This document shows positions 1 through 6,523 of a stretch of DNA of 64,000 nt, piece after piece (positions within the stretch are counted from its first letter, which is position 1; the number at the start of each line of letters is the position of its first letter). The notes beneath the pieces were generated by a model, which did not search any database, was not told the DNA's origin, and was given only the letters and a program-made list of their open reading frames with translations. The translations under genes and the position numbers were made by a program. The DNA is taken from contig JUEB01000033.1 of the NCBI GenBank assembly GCA_000802095.1, positions 310,001-374,000 on the forward strand. Direction: 5' to 3'. The stretch is from Peptococcaceae bacterium BICA1-7. Its GTDB lineage: Bacteria > Bacillota > Desulfotomaculia > Desulfotomaculales > Desulfocucumaceae.

Positions 1-2
1 GT

Positions 3-506
3 ATGTACTGGGAAGTCAACAAAATGGATTCCGGGCCATTTTCAGATGTGCCGGAGCTGAGGGAAATCCGGGACTCCTGGATGGAGAAGGGGTACCAAAG
101 AGTTCCCATGGACACCGATAAGGACAAAATCAAGGCTCTTTGTGATTACAATGTGACTATTGTAAAGGGAACCATTCCCTTCTTCGGCCCCAGTTTTTCG
201 ATGAGATTGCATATAAACCACACCAACTCTCTTGATATTGTTGCTAAAACACTGGAGATGATTTCCACCGGCACACTGGTTTGTCTGGAGACTGTTTTAA
301 TGGCTGTTGACGCATCCGCTATACCTGAAGGTGAAGAGGTGCTTGCCCTGGCGGGCACTGAAAGGGGGCTGGACACAGCATGGATTATCAGAAGCTGCTG
401 CTCCGCCAACCTTTTTCACCCTGAAAAAGGCGCCAGGCTGGTTGAGCTGCTGGCCAAGCCAGGAATATCCTGCCAGCCGGATATAATGATTGAGTATTTA
501 AGATGA
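3..506 (+). CDS. Pyruvate kinase alpha/beta (C-terminal) domain-like protein, probably 5'-truncated
   Basis: The reading frame is open from the window edge, so the true start may lie outside and the ATG at position 3 may be internal. The C-terminal half, with ETVLMAVDASAIP followed by EEVLALAGTERGLDTAWIIR and a final KPGIS, matches my memory of the stand-alone pyruvate-kinase C-terminal-domain family of anaerobes and archaea (pattern CVEIALMAADAGLIP..EEVIAIAGTGRGADTAL). Full-length members are about 185-200 residues, so 167 residues fits a slightly clipped protein. These proteins lack the catalytic barrel and have no settled function. The downstream gap holds a dispersed element in the opposite orientation. 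Family assignment is fairly confident; function is unknown. Confidence 0.6.
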   Translation: MYWEVNKMDSGPFSDVPELREIRDSWMEKGYQRVPMDTDKDKIKALCDYNVTIVKGTIPFFGPSFSMRLHINHTNSLDIVAKTLEMISTGTLVCLETVLMAVDASAIPEGEEVLALAGTERGLDTAWIIRSCCSANLFHPEKGARLVELLAKPGISCQPDIMIEYLR

Positions 507-582
507 CTTGAACCAGGTGATTAGCAGAAAGCGGAAATGAATTTAACTTTTACATCTGTGAAGTGTTGAGGCAAATGAAATA

Positions 583-605
583 AGGGCAGGTTGAAAAACC
601 TGCCC
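583..605 (-). terminator. Intrinsic terminator at the 3' end of dispersed element copy 1
   Basis: Perfect 9-bp inverted repeat GGGCAGGTT / AACCTGCCC with a 5-nt loop. Read on the minus strand it is followed by TTATTTCATTT, a reasonable U-rich tract; on the plus strand there is no T run. It would end transcripts coming from the crotonase gene through the element at 606-946. Confidence 0.6.
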
Positions 606-946
606 TCAGACTGATGACAAACCCATTGATCATTATATATGCTTCAAAATGACGTTCATAGAGGCAGGGAATGACCAGCCACTTGCTAGCATTGCGGAGG
701 CTGTTACCGGGTTTTGACGGAGAAGGCTTACGGAATGCCGATCCGTCTGCCGGATGCAGACGGAAACCCGAGAGCCGCATGGACGCGGTATTCGAGGGTG
801 GTCGGCAGTCCGTTGCCTGCGAGTCTTAAAGCCGGTTCAGCCGGAGCACCAGCTTGCATGGGGTTGGTGTTCCAAGCCGGCCCTTAAGTTGCTTAATACT
901 GTTCACTTTGGATGAAAATTAAAACTTCGACTTTGTCAACAACCTG
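606..946 (-). repeat. Dispersed structured element, subfamily A, copy 1
   Basis: Nearly collinear with 51862-52198, and its reverse complement aligns along its length with the subfamily B elements at 9745-10107 and 46655-46998. It contains a perfect 8-bp hairpin at 743-763 (CCGTCTGC, 5-nt loop, GCAGACGG) and a second small hairpin (CCGC, 6-nt loop with GTCCAT, GCGG) about 20 bp away. It sits 31 bp past the stop of the crotonase gene, in the same orientation, and ends near the terminator at 583-605. Short ORFs across it are not conserved between copies. It could be a 3'-UTR element, a stand-alone RNA or a degenerate mobile repeat. Confidence 0.75.
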
Positions 947-976
947 CCCTTTAGTTTATACCTGTATTGATAAAAT

Positions 977-1735
977 TTAGCGTTTGCTTTTGGCAAAGAA
1001 CCTCTGCACCCTTTTTTTAGGCTCGTCGCCGGCAAAGCAGCGTCCCCACAGCTCGTTTTCCAGAGCCAGGCCGGCCGTTGATATGCGGGAGCCCTCAACC
1101 ACCGCCTTTTTGGCGTAGCGGATGTTGTCGGGGCCGTTTTTAACTATTTTCCCGGCCAGCTCGTAGACCCTGTCCATAAACTGACTCTGGGGGTATACAG
1201 CGCTTACCAGGCCCATCCGGTAGGCCTCCGCAGCATTTATGGGCTCTCCGGTAAGTATTATCTTCATGGCGTCAGACTGTCCCACCAGCCTGGGAAGCCG
1301 TTGAGTTCCCCCCCAGCCGGGAAAATTCCCCCATAGTACCTCCTGCTGTCCAAACATGGCGTTTTCAGAGGCCAGGCGAATGTCGCAGGCCAGAGCAAAC
1401 TCCATGCCGCCCCCGTAGGCAAAGCCGTTTACGGCTGCTATTACAGGAACGCTGCAGTAGGCGATACTGTCACACACCAGCTGGCCTATTTTGGACCCCT
1501 TCTGGGCATTGTGCTGGTCCAGTGTCAGGAAAAGGCCTATGTCCGCCCCGGCAATAAAGGCCTTGTCCCCGGCGCCGGTCAAAACAGCCACCACCACCGA
1601 GGGGTCCCTGTCTATCTCGGCAAATGCCCGGCCAAGCTCTTCCACAACATCCAGGGTAAGCGCATTCAGCGCCTCGGGACGATTAATGGTCACAGTGGCT
1701 ATGCCATTCTCAATCTTTAATAGCACCTGACTCAT
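977..1735 (-). CDS. Enoyl-CoA hydratase/isomerase family protein (crotonase)
   Basis: A 252-residue single-domain crotonase, the normal length for the family. The oxyanion-hole segments are AFIAGADI (59-66) and AAVNGFAYGGG (100-110). Both acid residues equivalent to rat mitochondrial Glu144 and Glu164 are present: E112 in GGGMEF and E132 in FGQQEV, which supports hydratase activity on 2-enoyl-CoA. The FPGWGGTQRLPRLVG stretch is typical. The start is supported by a GGAGGT Shine-Dalgarno sequence about 8 bases upstream. It is monocistronic here, divergent from the DUF3786 gene and followed by a dispersed element in sense orientation. Expected role is short-chain acyl-CoA metabolism in the cytoplasm; the exact substrate cannot be read from sequence. 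Confidence 0.9.
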   Translation of the reverse strand: MSQVLLKIENGIATVTINRPEALNALTLDVVEELGRAFAEIDRDPSVVVAVLTGAGDKAFIAGADIGLFLTLDQHNAQKGSKIGQLVCDSIAYCSVPVIAAVNGFAYGGGMEFALACDIRLASENAMFGQQEVLWGNFPGWGGTQRLPRLVGQSDAMKIILTGEPINAAEAYRMGLVSAVYPQSQFMDRVYELAGKIVKNGPDNIRYAKKAVVEGSRISTAGLALENELWGRCFAGDEPKKRVQRFFAKSKR

Positions 1736-1841
1736 TTTATTTTACCTCCGTATCTATTAAAACTGATTCACTATTCATAATAAACCCTGGAGTATGTTGG
1801 CAGCAAGAGGCTAAAATTATGATTGGATCAGAAATTGATTA

Positions 1842-1870
1842 TTGACAGGAACGGATTTTTGCAATATTGT
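1842..1870 (+). promoter_or_regulatory. Sigma-A type promoter of the DUF3786 gene
   Basis: TTGACA at 1842-1847 and TATTGT at 1865-1870 with a 17-bp spacer, about 50 bp before the ATG at 1921. The -10 overlaps the palindrome at 1864-1887. Confidence 0.6.
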
Positions 1871-1887
1871 AAACATGTTAACAATAT
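1864..1887. promoter_or_regulatory. Rex-like operator palindrome over the -10 box
   Basis: A 24-bp near-perfect palindrome. Its core at 1867-1884 reads TTGTAAACATGTTAACAA, one base off the clostridial Rex consensus TTGTTAA-N4-TTAACAA. The overlap with the -10 box fits repression. Rex senses the NADH/NAD+ ratio in Gram-positive bacteria; no rex gene is in the window, so the link is inference. Confidence 0.55.
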
Positions 1888-1920
1888 ATATAAAAAAATC
1901 TTTAAGAGAGGTAATATCCT

Positions 1921-2745
1921 ATGTCCACAATTGACAGCCCTTTGGAGATATACAGGTTCCTCCCCAAAACAAACTGCAGGCAGTGTCAGGTGCCTACCTG
2001 CCTGGCCTTTGCCGCTGCGGTGATAAAAGGTCTGAAACAGCTGGGGGACTGTCCCCATGTAGACGGAAAGACGGTTGAGGGATATAGCGGCAGAATAGAA
2101 GTAAGGAAGGTAAATATTGATCAGCAGCAGGAGAAGATACTGGAGCAGTTAAGAGGAGAGGTTGCCGGGCTGGACTTGTCTGCCGCGGGAAAAAGGCTTG
2201 GAGCCTCGTTACGTGGTGACAGCCTGGTGATAAAATGCCTGGGAAAACCATTTTTTATCAATGCCGGGGGGAATGTCACCTCTGACATTCACATAAATCC
2301 GTGGGTATTGCTGCCTCTGCTCAACTACATTGCGCACAGCCCGGGAATAAACCCTTCCGGAAAGTGGGTACCCTTCAGGGAACTTAAAAACGGGTCCAGG
2401 TACAATCCTCTTTTTGATCAGAGGTGTGAAAAGCCATTAAAGAAAATGGCTGATAAAGATATGGATCTTTTAAAAAGCTTATTGTCCATTCTGGGGGGAA
2501 GGCCGGCAGAGGTCAGTTTTGATACGGATATGGCACTGGCTTTGCTGCCCCTGCCCAAGGTGCCCATGCTTATTTGCTACTCCAGCCCGGAAGAGGATAT
2601 AGAGTCAAGGCTTAATATATTTTTCGACATCACTGTAGATGATAATCTCACCAGTGAAGCAATCTATTTTCTAATCGCCGGGCTTGTGGTAATGCTTGAA
2701 AAAATGACTTTAAGGCACGGCCAGGCCAGTTCCTTTGCCTGCTGA
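1921..2745 (+). CDS. DUF3786 protein with N-terminal FeS-binding motif
   Basis: 274 residues. The N-terminus carries LPKTNCRQCQVPTCLAFA followed by a fourth cysteine in GDCP: the C-x2-C-x4-C-x(n)-C [4Fe-4S] motif found in the gamma subunit of CO dehydrogenase/acetyl-CoA synthase (corrinoid FeS protein) and related redox proteins. The rest, including GGNVTSDIHINPWVLLPLLNYI and the segment near 220-255, matches DUF3786, found in anaerobes and often thought to help corrinoid or FeS enzymes. The start follows AGAGAGG 8-9 bases upstream. The Rex-like operator over its promoter suggests redox-controlled expression. It is convergent with the downstream regulator across a shared terminator. Function is unproven. 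Confidence 0.75.
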   Translation: MSTIDSPLEIYRFLPKTNCRQCQVPTCLAFAAAVIKGLKQLGDCPHVDGKTVEGYSGRIEVRKVNIDQQQEKILEQLRGEVAGLDLSAAGKRLGASLRGDSLVIKCLGKPFFINAGGNVTSDIHINPWVLLPLLNYIAHSPGINPSGKWVPFRELKNGSRYNPLFDQRCEKPLKKMADKDMDLLKSLLSILGGRPAEVSFDTDMALALLPLPKVPMLICYSSPEEDIESRLNIFFDITVDDNLTSEAIYFLIAGLVVMLEKMTLRHGQASSFAC

Positions 2746-2763
2746 TCATGACCGGCCGGGAAG

Positions 2764-2805
2764 AACCCCCCGTTTAGGATAATTTCCGGCGGGGGTTATT
2801 TACTT
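2764..2805. terminator. Intrinsic terminator between convergent genes
   Basis: AACCCCCCG at 2764-2772 pairs with CGGGGGTT at 2790-2797 and is followed on the plus strand by ATTTACTTTT. It terminates the DUF3786 gene and may also serve the minus-strand regulator gene. Confidence 0.6.
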
Positions 2806-2823
2806 TTAGGGGGAGGGCACTAC

Positions 2824-3789
2824 TTATATTTCCGCTGCTATTTTACCTGTATCACTTAAATCATAGTCCCCCAGGCCGGACAATTCAGCCTTGAATTCGG
2901 CGGACTGGAGTATTCTTACTAAAGCGCCGAACCCGGGGCTGTCCATATCCTCCTCTTTGAGCACCAGATCATAGCGCTCTTTATGTACGGGTATAAACTC
3001 AACTCCCCGCACCATCAGGGCCGCCTTTTCATTACCCAATCCAACATCTGCCTCACCTCTGGCCACGGTGCTGGCGACAGCCAGATGAGAGGACTCTTCA
3101 TTCTGGTAACCATTTATTAATCTTCTGTCCAGTTTAAGCAGCCGCAGCTTTTCATCCAGTAAAACCCTGGTTCCACAGCCCTTTTCCCGGTTTATAAAGC
3201 GAACACCGGCACGGACAAGGTCGGGCCAGTCCTTTACCTCCAGGGGGTTGCCGCAGGCTACATAGAAGCCCTGCAGGCGGCAGGCCAGATGTATGATCAC
3301 CGCAGGTATTCCAGGCATGAGGCGGCGTACATAGGGGATGTTATAGGTGCCGGAGTCCCCGTCCCACAGGTGGATTGCCGCCATGTGGGCCTGTCCGTGG
3401 TAAAGCGCCAGGAGGCCGGCAAAACTTCCCACGTGGTGGCGTAAAGCCCTGAATCCATCGGGATGCCGCTCCAGGTGCCGGGTAAGAATATCCAGAATGG
3501 TGTCCTGCCCGCAGACTACCAGCTCCTGGCCTGGACGAGACTTAATGCCGGGCTTTAACTGGGGGGGAGGAATAACAAAGGTGGCCTCAAGGGGACCCTG
3601 GAAGGGGTTGTTGGCAGATCTTTTTCCCCTGCTTTTATAAGTGTCAACGTCTTTGGGGTCAATCCTTATTTTTTTACCTACCCGGTAGCCCTGAAGCTCG
3701 CCCCTTTTAATCAGCTCATAGACCGTATTCTTGGCTATCTTTAATATACCGGCCACTTCCTCAGGGGTTAATGAGATATCGTCCTTCAT
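2824..3789 (-). CDS. Excisionase-type HTH plus periplasmic-binding-like domain regulator (molybdate/tungstate-type)
   Basis: Start placed at the ATG at 3789 because GGGAGG lies 6 bases upstream; an upstream in-frame ATG at 3819 has no Shine-Dalgarno. The 321-residue product begins with LTPEEVAGILKIAKNTVYELIKRGELQGYRVGKKIRI, an excisionase/MerR-like winged helix as in MopR/ModE-like one-component regulators. From about residue 75 it carries a PBP-like ligand domain of the type fused to MoeA or HTH domains (HHVGSFAGLLAL, INREKGCGTRVLLD, VARGEADVGLGNE). Such fusions usually sense oxyanions. It is divergent from the mod operon across a 290-bp gap holding two TGGTGT boxes, which makes it the likely regulator of that operon. 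Ligand identity is inferred. Confidence 0.8.
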   Translation of the reverse strand: MKDDISLTPEEVAGILKIAKNTVYELIKRGELQGYRVGKKIRIDPKDVDTYKSRGKRSANNPFQGPLEATFVIPPPQLKPGIKSRPGQELVVCGQDTILDILTRHLERHPDGFRALRHHVGSFAGLLALYHGQAHMAAIHLWDGDSGTYNIPYVRRLMPGIPAVIIHLACRLQGFYVACGNPLEVKDWPDLVRAGVRFINREKGCGTRVLLDEKLRLLKLDRRLINGYQNEESSHLAVASTVARGEADVGLGNEKAALMVRGVEFIPVHKERYDLVLKEEDMDSPGFGALVRILQSAEFKAELSGLGDYDLSDTGKIAAEI

Positions 3790-3853
3790 AAAAAACCTCC
3801 CAGGTGTATTGACATACATTTTATCATATCTTATTATTTAATGTATAGTCATG

Positions 3854-3879
3854 TGGTGTAGCGTAATGTTATTTGGTGT
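3854..3879. promoter_or_regulatory. Paired TGGTGT boxes in the regulator-mod intergenic region
   Basis: TGGTGT occurs at 3854-3859 and again at 3874-3879, 20 bp apart (about two helical turns), in an otherwise AT-rich divergent region. The placement suits half-sites of the divergent HTH-PBP regulator, but no consensus is known to me. Confidence 0.3.
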
Positions 3880-3939
3880 CAGTAATATTTAAAGCGATTT
3901 TTATTTATGTTTAGTTTAGTTAAGGCTTATTAATTTTTA

Positions 3940-4050
3940 TCTGCCTGGCCAAAGGCGGTCAAGCTAACGAAAGCTAAAAGCCGGCGGGGGAATTAGCAAA
4001 GGTCAAAGATGCCCTAAACTGATCAGCACAGGTTAGGGCTTTGTCTTTTT
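3940..4050 (+). promoter_or_regulatory. Structured leader with intrinsic terminator ahead of the mod operon (riboswitch-like)
   Basis: The last part is a strong intrinsic terminator: GCCCTAA at 4011-4017 pairs with TTAGGGC at 4033-4039, followed by TTTGTCTTTTT. It stands about 30 bp before the first gene of the operon, so it must be read through for mod expression. The preceding GC-rich stretch (about 3940-4000) has several short complementary segments, for example GCC/GGC and AGCT/AGCT around an ACGAA loop. I could not match it to the Moco or any other riboswitch consensus I remember. Termination is well supported; ligand sensing is speculation. Confidence 0.45.
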
Positions 4051-4080
4051 GAGGGAAAGCGCCGGGAAAGGAGGTGCGCC

Positions 4081-4233
4081 ATGGGCGTGGCAGGGGCCAT
4101 TTTATCGGTTTCCGTTAATATAGCTGCTCTGGCAGCGGTGTCTCTTTTACTGGACTTCTTGTTAAGCGGCATCGGTAGAGAGTGTCGGATTGATGAGGAC
4201 AATAATGTCATGTATGAGGAGGGGAGTATATGA
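4081..4233 (+). CDS. Small single-pass membrane protein upstream of modA
   Basis: A 50-codon ORF starting ATG at 4081 after an excellent AAAGGAGGT site 7 bases upstream. Residues 2-30 are a hydrophobic helix (AGAILSVSVNIAALAAVSLLLD), followed by an acidic C-terminus. Its TGA overlaps the ATG of modA in an ATGA arrangement, so the two are translationally coupled. The terminator in the leader ends 30 bp upstream, making this the first gene of the mod operon. I do not recognise the family. It could be an accessory transporter subunit or a leader peptide that couples translation to modA. Confidence 0.6.
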   Translation: MGVAGAILSVSVNIAALAAVSLLLDFLLSGIGRECRIDEDNNVMYEEGSI

Positions 4234-5012
4234 TAAGGCGGTCTGTTTTTTTAGTGCTATTGACAATGGTGGCTTTTAGCCTGGGAGGCTGCGGAGGAGT
4301 AAAGGAAAGGCCGGTTTCCGGGGTGGAGACAGTCAGCCTGACGGTCTCTGCGGCAGCAAGCCTTAAAGAGGCTGCCGAAGAGCTTAGGGCCATATACATA
4401 AAGCAACATTCCGGGGTATCCATAGCATATAATTTTGCGGCCTCCGGTACACTGCAAAGACAGATTGAAGAAGGGGCTCCGGTGGACCTTTTCATCTCGG
4501 CGGGAAAATCACAAATGGACTCCCTGGCTGAGAAGGGCCTTATTGTCAGTGAGTCAAGGAAAGACCTGCTTAAAAATGATCTGGTGTTAATAGCTAAAGA
4601 AGATGCTGATATCCAAGGCTTTGAGGGGTTAAGGGGCTCCCAGGTGAAAAAAATAAGCATCGGCACGCCTGAATCCGTGCCCGCCGGAAAATATGCCAGG
4701 GAAGCCCTTACTTCCATGGGTCTGTGGGACGATGTCCAGCCCAGGCTTGTGCTGTCCAAAGATGTGCGCCAGGTGTTGACCTATGTGGAAACAGGGAATG
4801 TAGACGCAGGGCTGGTTTACCGCTCCGACGCCATGCTGGGCCGGGAAATAAAGGTGGTAGCCTCAGCCCCCGCCCAATCCCATCCACCCATCGTATATCC
4901 CCTGGCCATAATTAAAAATACCGGTCACTTAGAGGAAGCAGAGGCTTTTGCCGCTTTTCTTTCCTCTGATGAGGCAGCCAGGGTATTTGATAAATATGGC
5001 TTCAGGTTATAA
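4230..5012 (+). CDS. modA: Molybdate/tungstate ABC transporter substrate-binding lipoprotein
   Basis: 260 residues with an N-terminal lipoprotein signal ending LGGC (acylated Cys21). The mature protein shows the ModA fold signatures AASLKEAAEEL, YNFAASGTLQRQIEEGAPVDLFISAG and the C-terminal AGLVYRSDA and YPLAII segments that bind the tetrahedral oxyanion. It delivers molybdate or tungstate to ModBC at the outer face of the membrane. Its ATG overlaps the stop of the preceding small membrane protein, and modB follows after 17 bp. Length and motifs are normal. Molybdate versus tungstate specificity cannot be told from sequence. Confidence 0.93.
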   Translation: MIRRSVFLVLLTMVAFSLGGCGGVKERPVSGVETVSLTVSAAASLKEAAEELRAIYIKQHSGVSIAYNFAASGTLQRQIEEGAPVDLFISAGKSQMDSLAEKGLIVSESRKDLLKNDLVLIAKEDADIQGFEGLRGSQVKKISIGTPESVPAGKYAREALTSMGLWDDVQPRLVLSKDVRQVLTYVETGNVDAGLVYRSDAMLGREIKVVASAPAQSHPPIVYPLAIIKNTGHLEEAEAFAAFLSSDEAARVFDKYGFRL

Positions 5013-5029
5013 GGAAACAGGCTATTAGT

Positions 5030-5710
5030 ATGTTTACATATTTGAATGACTGGTTCCCTGTTTTTCTTTCCCTCCGGGTGGCGGTAATAGCTCTTGTTAT
5101 AGTCACCCTTGCCGGACTGCCGCTGTCTCGGCTAATGGCCCGCAGGGAGTTCTACGGCAAAGAATTTATCGAGGCGGCCATTACTCTGCCCCTGGTTCTC
5201 CCTCCCTCGGTTATCGGGTACGGCCTTTTAATGCTGATAGGAAAAAATGGGCTTTTGGGCAGTCTCCTCTCTCAGATGGGCATACAGATTTTGTTTACCT
5301 GGTGGGCGGCGGTTCTGGCGTCAACGGTGGTGGCCCTGCCGCTTATGTATCAGAGCGCCAGGGCGGCTTTTGAGAGTGTGGATGTCAATTTTGAAAAGGC
5401 GGCCAGGACTTTGGGGGCTGGTGAGCTGCGGGTTTTTTGTACAATAACCCTTCCCCTGGCCTGGCCCGGAATTATGGCCGGGCTGGTGCTGTCCTTTGCC
5501 AGGGCGCTGGGGGAGTTTGGCGCTACTCTTATGGTGGCCGGGAATATTCCGGGGCAGACCCAGACAATACCACTGGCCATTTATTTTGCGGTGGATGCAG
5601 GAGATAACGCCACCGCCAAAACTCTGGTGGCCATCATTACAGTGTTCAGCTTTATAGTTATATTCCTGGTAAACCGCTGGTCCAGGCGCAGAAATATAAG
5701 ATTGCGGTGA
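5030..5710 (+). CDS. modB: Molybdate ABC transporter permease
   Basis: 226 residues with about five transmembrane segments. The coupling-helix (EAA) loop is FEKAARTLGAGE at 121-132, and the family-typical ARALGEFGATLMVAGNIPGQTQTI follows. It forms the membrane channel of the molybdate/tungstate importer with ModA and ModC. It sits 17 bp after modA, and its TGA overlaps the proposed GTG of modC, so the operon is tightly coupled. Confidence 0.93.
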   Translation: MFTYLNDWFPVFLSLRVAVIALVIVTLAGLPLSRLMARREFYGKEFIEAAITLPLVLPPSVIGYGLLMLIGKNGLLGSLLSQMGIQILFTWWAAVLASTVVALPLMYQSARAAFESVDVNFEKAARTLGAGELRVFCTITLPLAWPGIMAGLVLSFARALGEFGATLMVAGNIPGQTQTIPLAIYFAVDAGDNATAKTLVAIITVFSFIVIFLVNRWSRRRNIRLR

Positions 5711-6354
5711 TTTTTATGCTGGAAGCCTATATAAAAAAAGAGCTGTGGCATTTTGACCTGGATTTGAGTTTAAGTATTGGCAGTCAGATTATGGTGCTGT
5801 GGGGGCCGTCGGGGGCCGGCAAGACAACCATTCTGCACTGCCTGGCGGGGCTCCATAAGCCCTCCTCCGGTTATATCAGGCTTAACGGCAGAACGCTATA
5901 TTCCTCAAGGGAAAAAATAGACACACCGGCCCGCTTAAGAAGAATTGGCTACCTGTTTCAGGATTATGCCCTCTTTCCCCACATGAGCGTAAGACAAAAT
6001 GTTTTATTTGGGGTCAAGGGCAACAAGAGTGATTTTGAAGACCATTTTGTAGATCCTGTTGAAATGCTTAATTCCTTCGGTGTGGGACATCTCATAGACC
6101 GTTTCCCCCACCAGCTGTCTGGAGGTGAAAAGCAGCGTGTGGCCCTGACCAGGGCACTGGCCGCCAGTCCCGAATTGCTACTGCTGGATGAGCCCTTCAG
6201 CGCCCTGGACAAAAATACAAAAACAAGGCTCCGGAAGGAGCTGAAAGAACTGCAGAAAAGGTGGCGTATACCATTTGTGCTGGTCTCACATGATGAGGAG
6301 GATGCCTCCTTCCTGGGTGACAGTATAATTACATTGCCTAAAGGCAAATCATAA
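5707..6354 (+). CDS. modC: Molybdate ABC transporter ATP-binding protein, short form
   Basis: ATPase of the importer. Walker A GPSGAGKTT at 33-41, Q-loop FQDYALFPHM near 84-93, signature LSGGEKQRVALTRAL from 137, Walker B LLLLDEP, D-loop SALD and H-switch VSHDEED are all present. At 215 residues it ends after the nucleotide-binding domain and lacks the C-terminal TOBE/Mop domain of E. coli ModC, so regulation by bound molybdate at ModC is not expected. The start is either GTG 5707, overlapping the modB stop, or ATG 5716. A good terminator follows. Confidence 0.9.
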   Translation: MIFMLEAYIKKELWHFDLDLSLSIGSQIMVLWGPSGAGKTTILHCLAGLHKPSSGYIRLNGRTLYSSREKIDTPARLRRIGYLFQDYALFPHMSVRQNVLFGVKGNKSDFEDHFVDPVEMLNSFGVGHLIDRFPHQLSGGEKQRVALTRALAASPELLLLDEPFSALDKNTKTRLRKELKELQKRWRIPFVLVSHDEEDASFLGDSIITLPKGKS

Positions 6355-6364
6355 AATAAGCAGG

Positions 6365-6400
6365 ATAGGCCGTGGGAGTTATCACGGTCTATTTATTTTT
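6365..6400 (+). terminator. Intrinsic terminator of the mod operon
   Basis: ATAGGCCGTG at 6365-6374 pairs with CACGGTCTAT at 6383-6392 (one G-T pair), followed by TTATTTTT. It lies 11 bp after the modC stop. Confidence 0.75.
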
Positions 6401-6523
6401 GCAAAAGTGGTATAAGTTAATTGCTTATGCAGGAAATGGCGAGAATGTGAAGAAATTGTCGTTTGATATAGAAAAATTTGTTAATAAAAAATTCCGTTAC
6501 TTTCCTGAAAGGTAATAAACACC

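Noticed and set aside
550-780. 76-codon minus-strand frame within element A copy 1
   Set aside because: Copy 2 gives a different, broken translation over the same positions.
3940-4010. Molybdenum cofactor or c-di-GMP riboswitch identity for the mod leader
   Set aside because: I compared by eye with the consensus forms I remember and found no convincing match; only the terminator is solid.
4023-4759. Minus-strand frames opposite the start of the mod operon
   Set aside because: Antisense to modA and its leader; the plus-strand genes have ribosome binding sites and family motifs.
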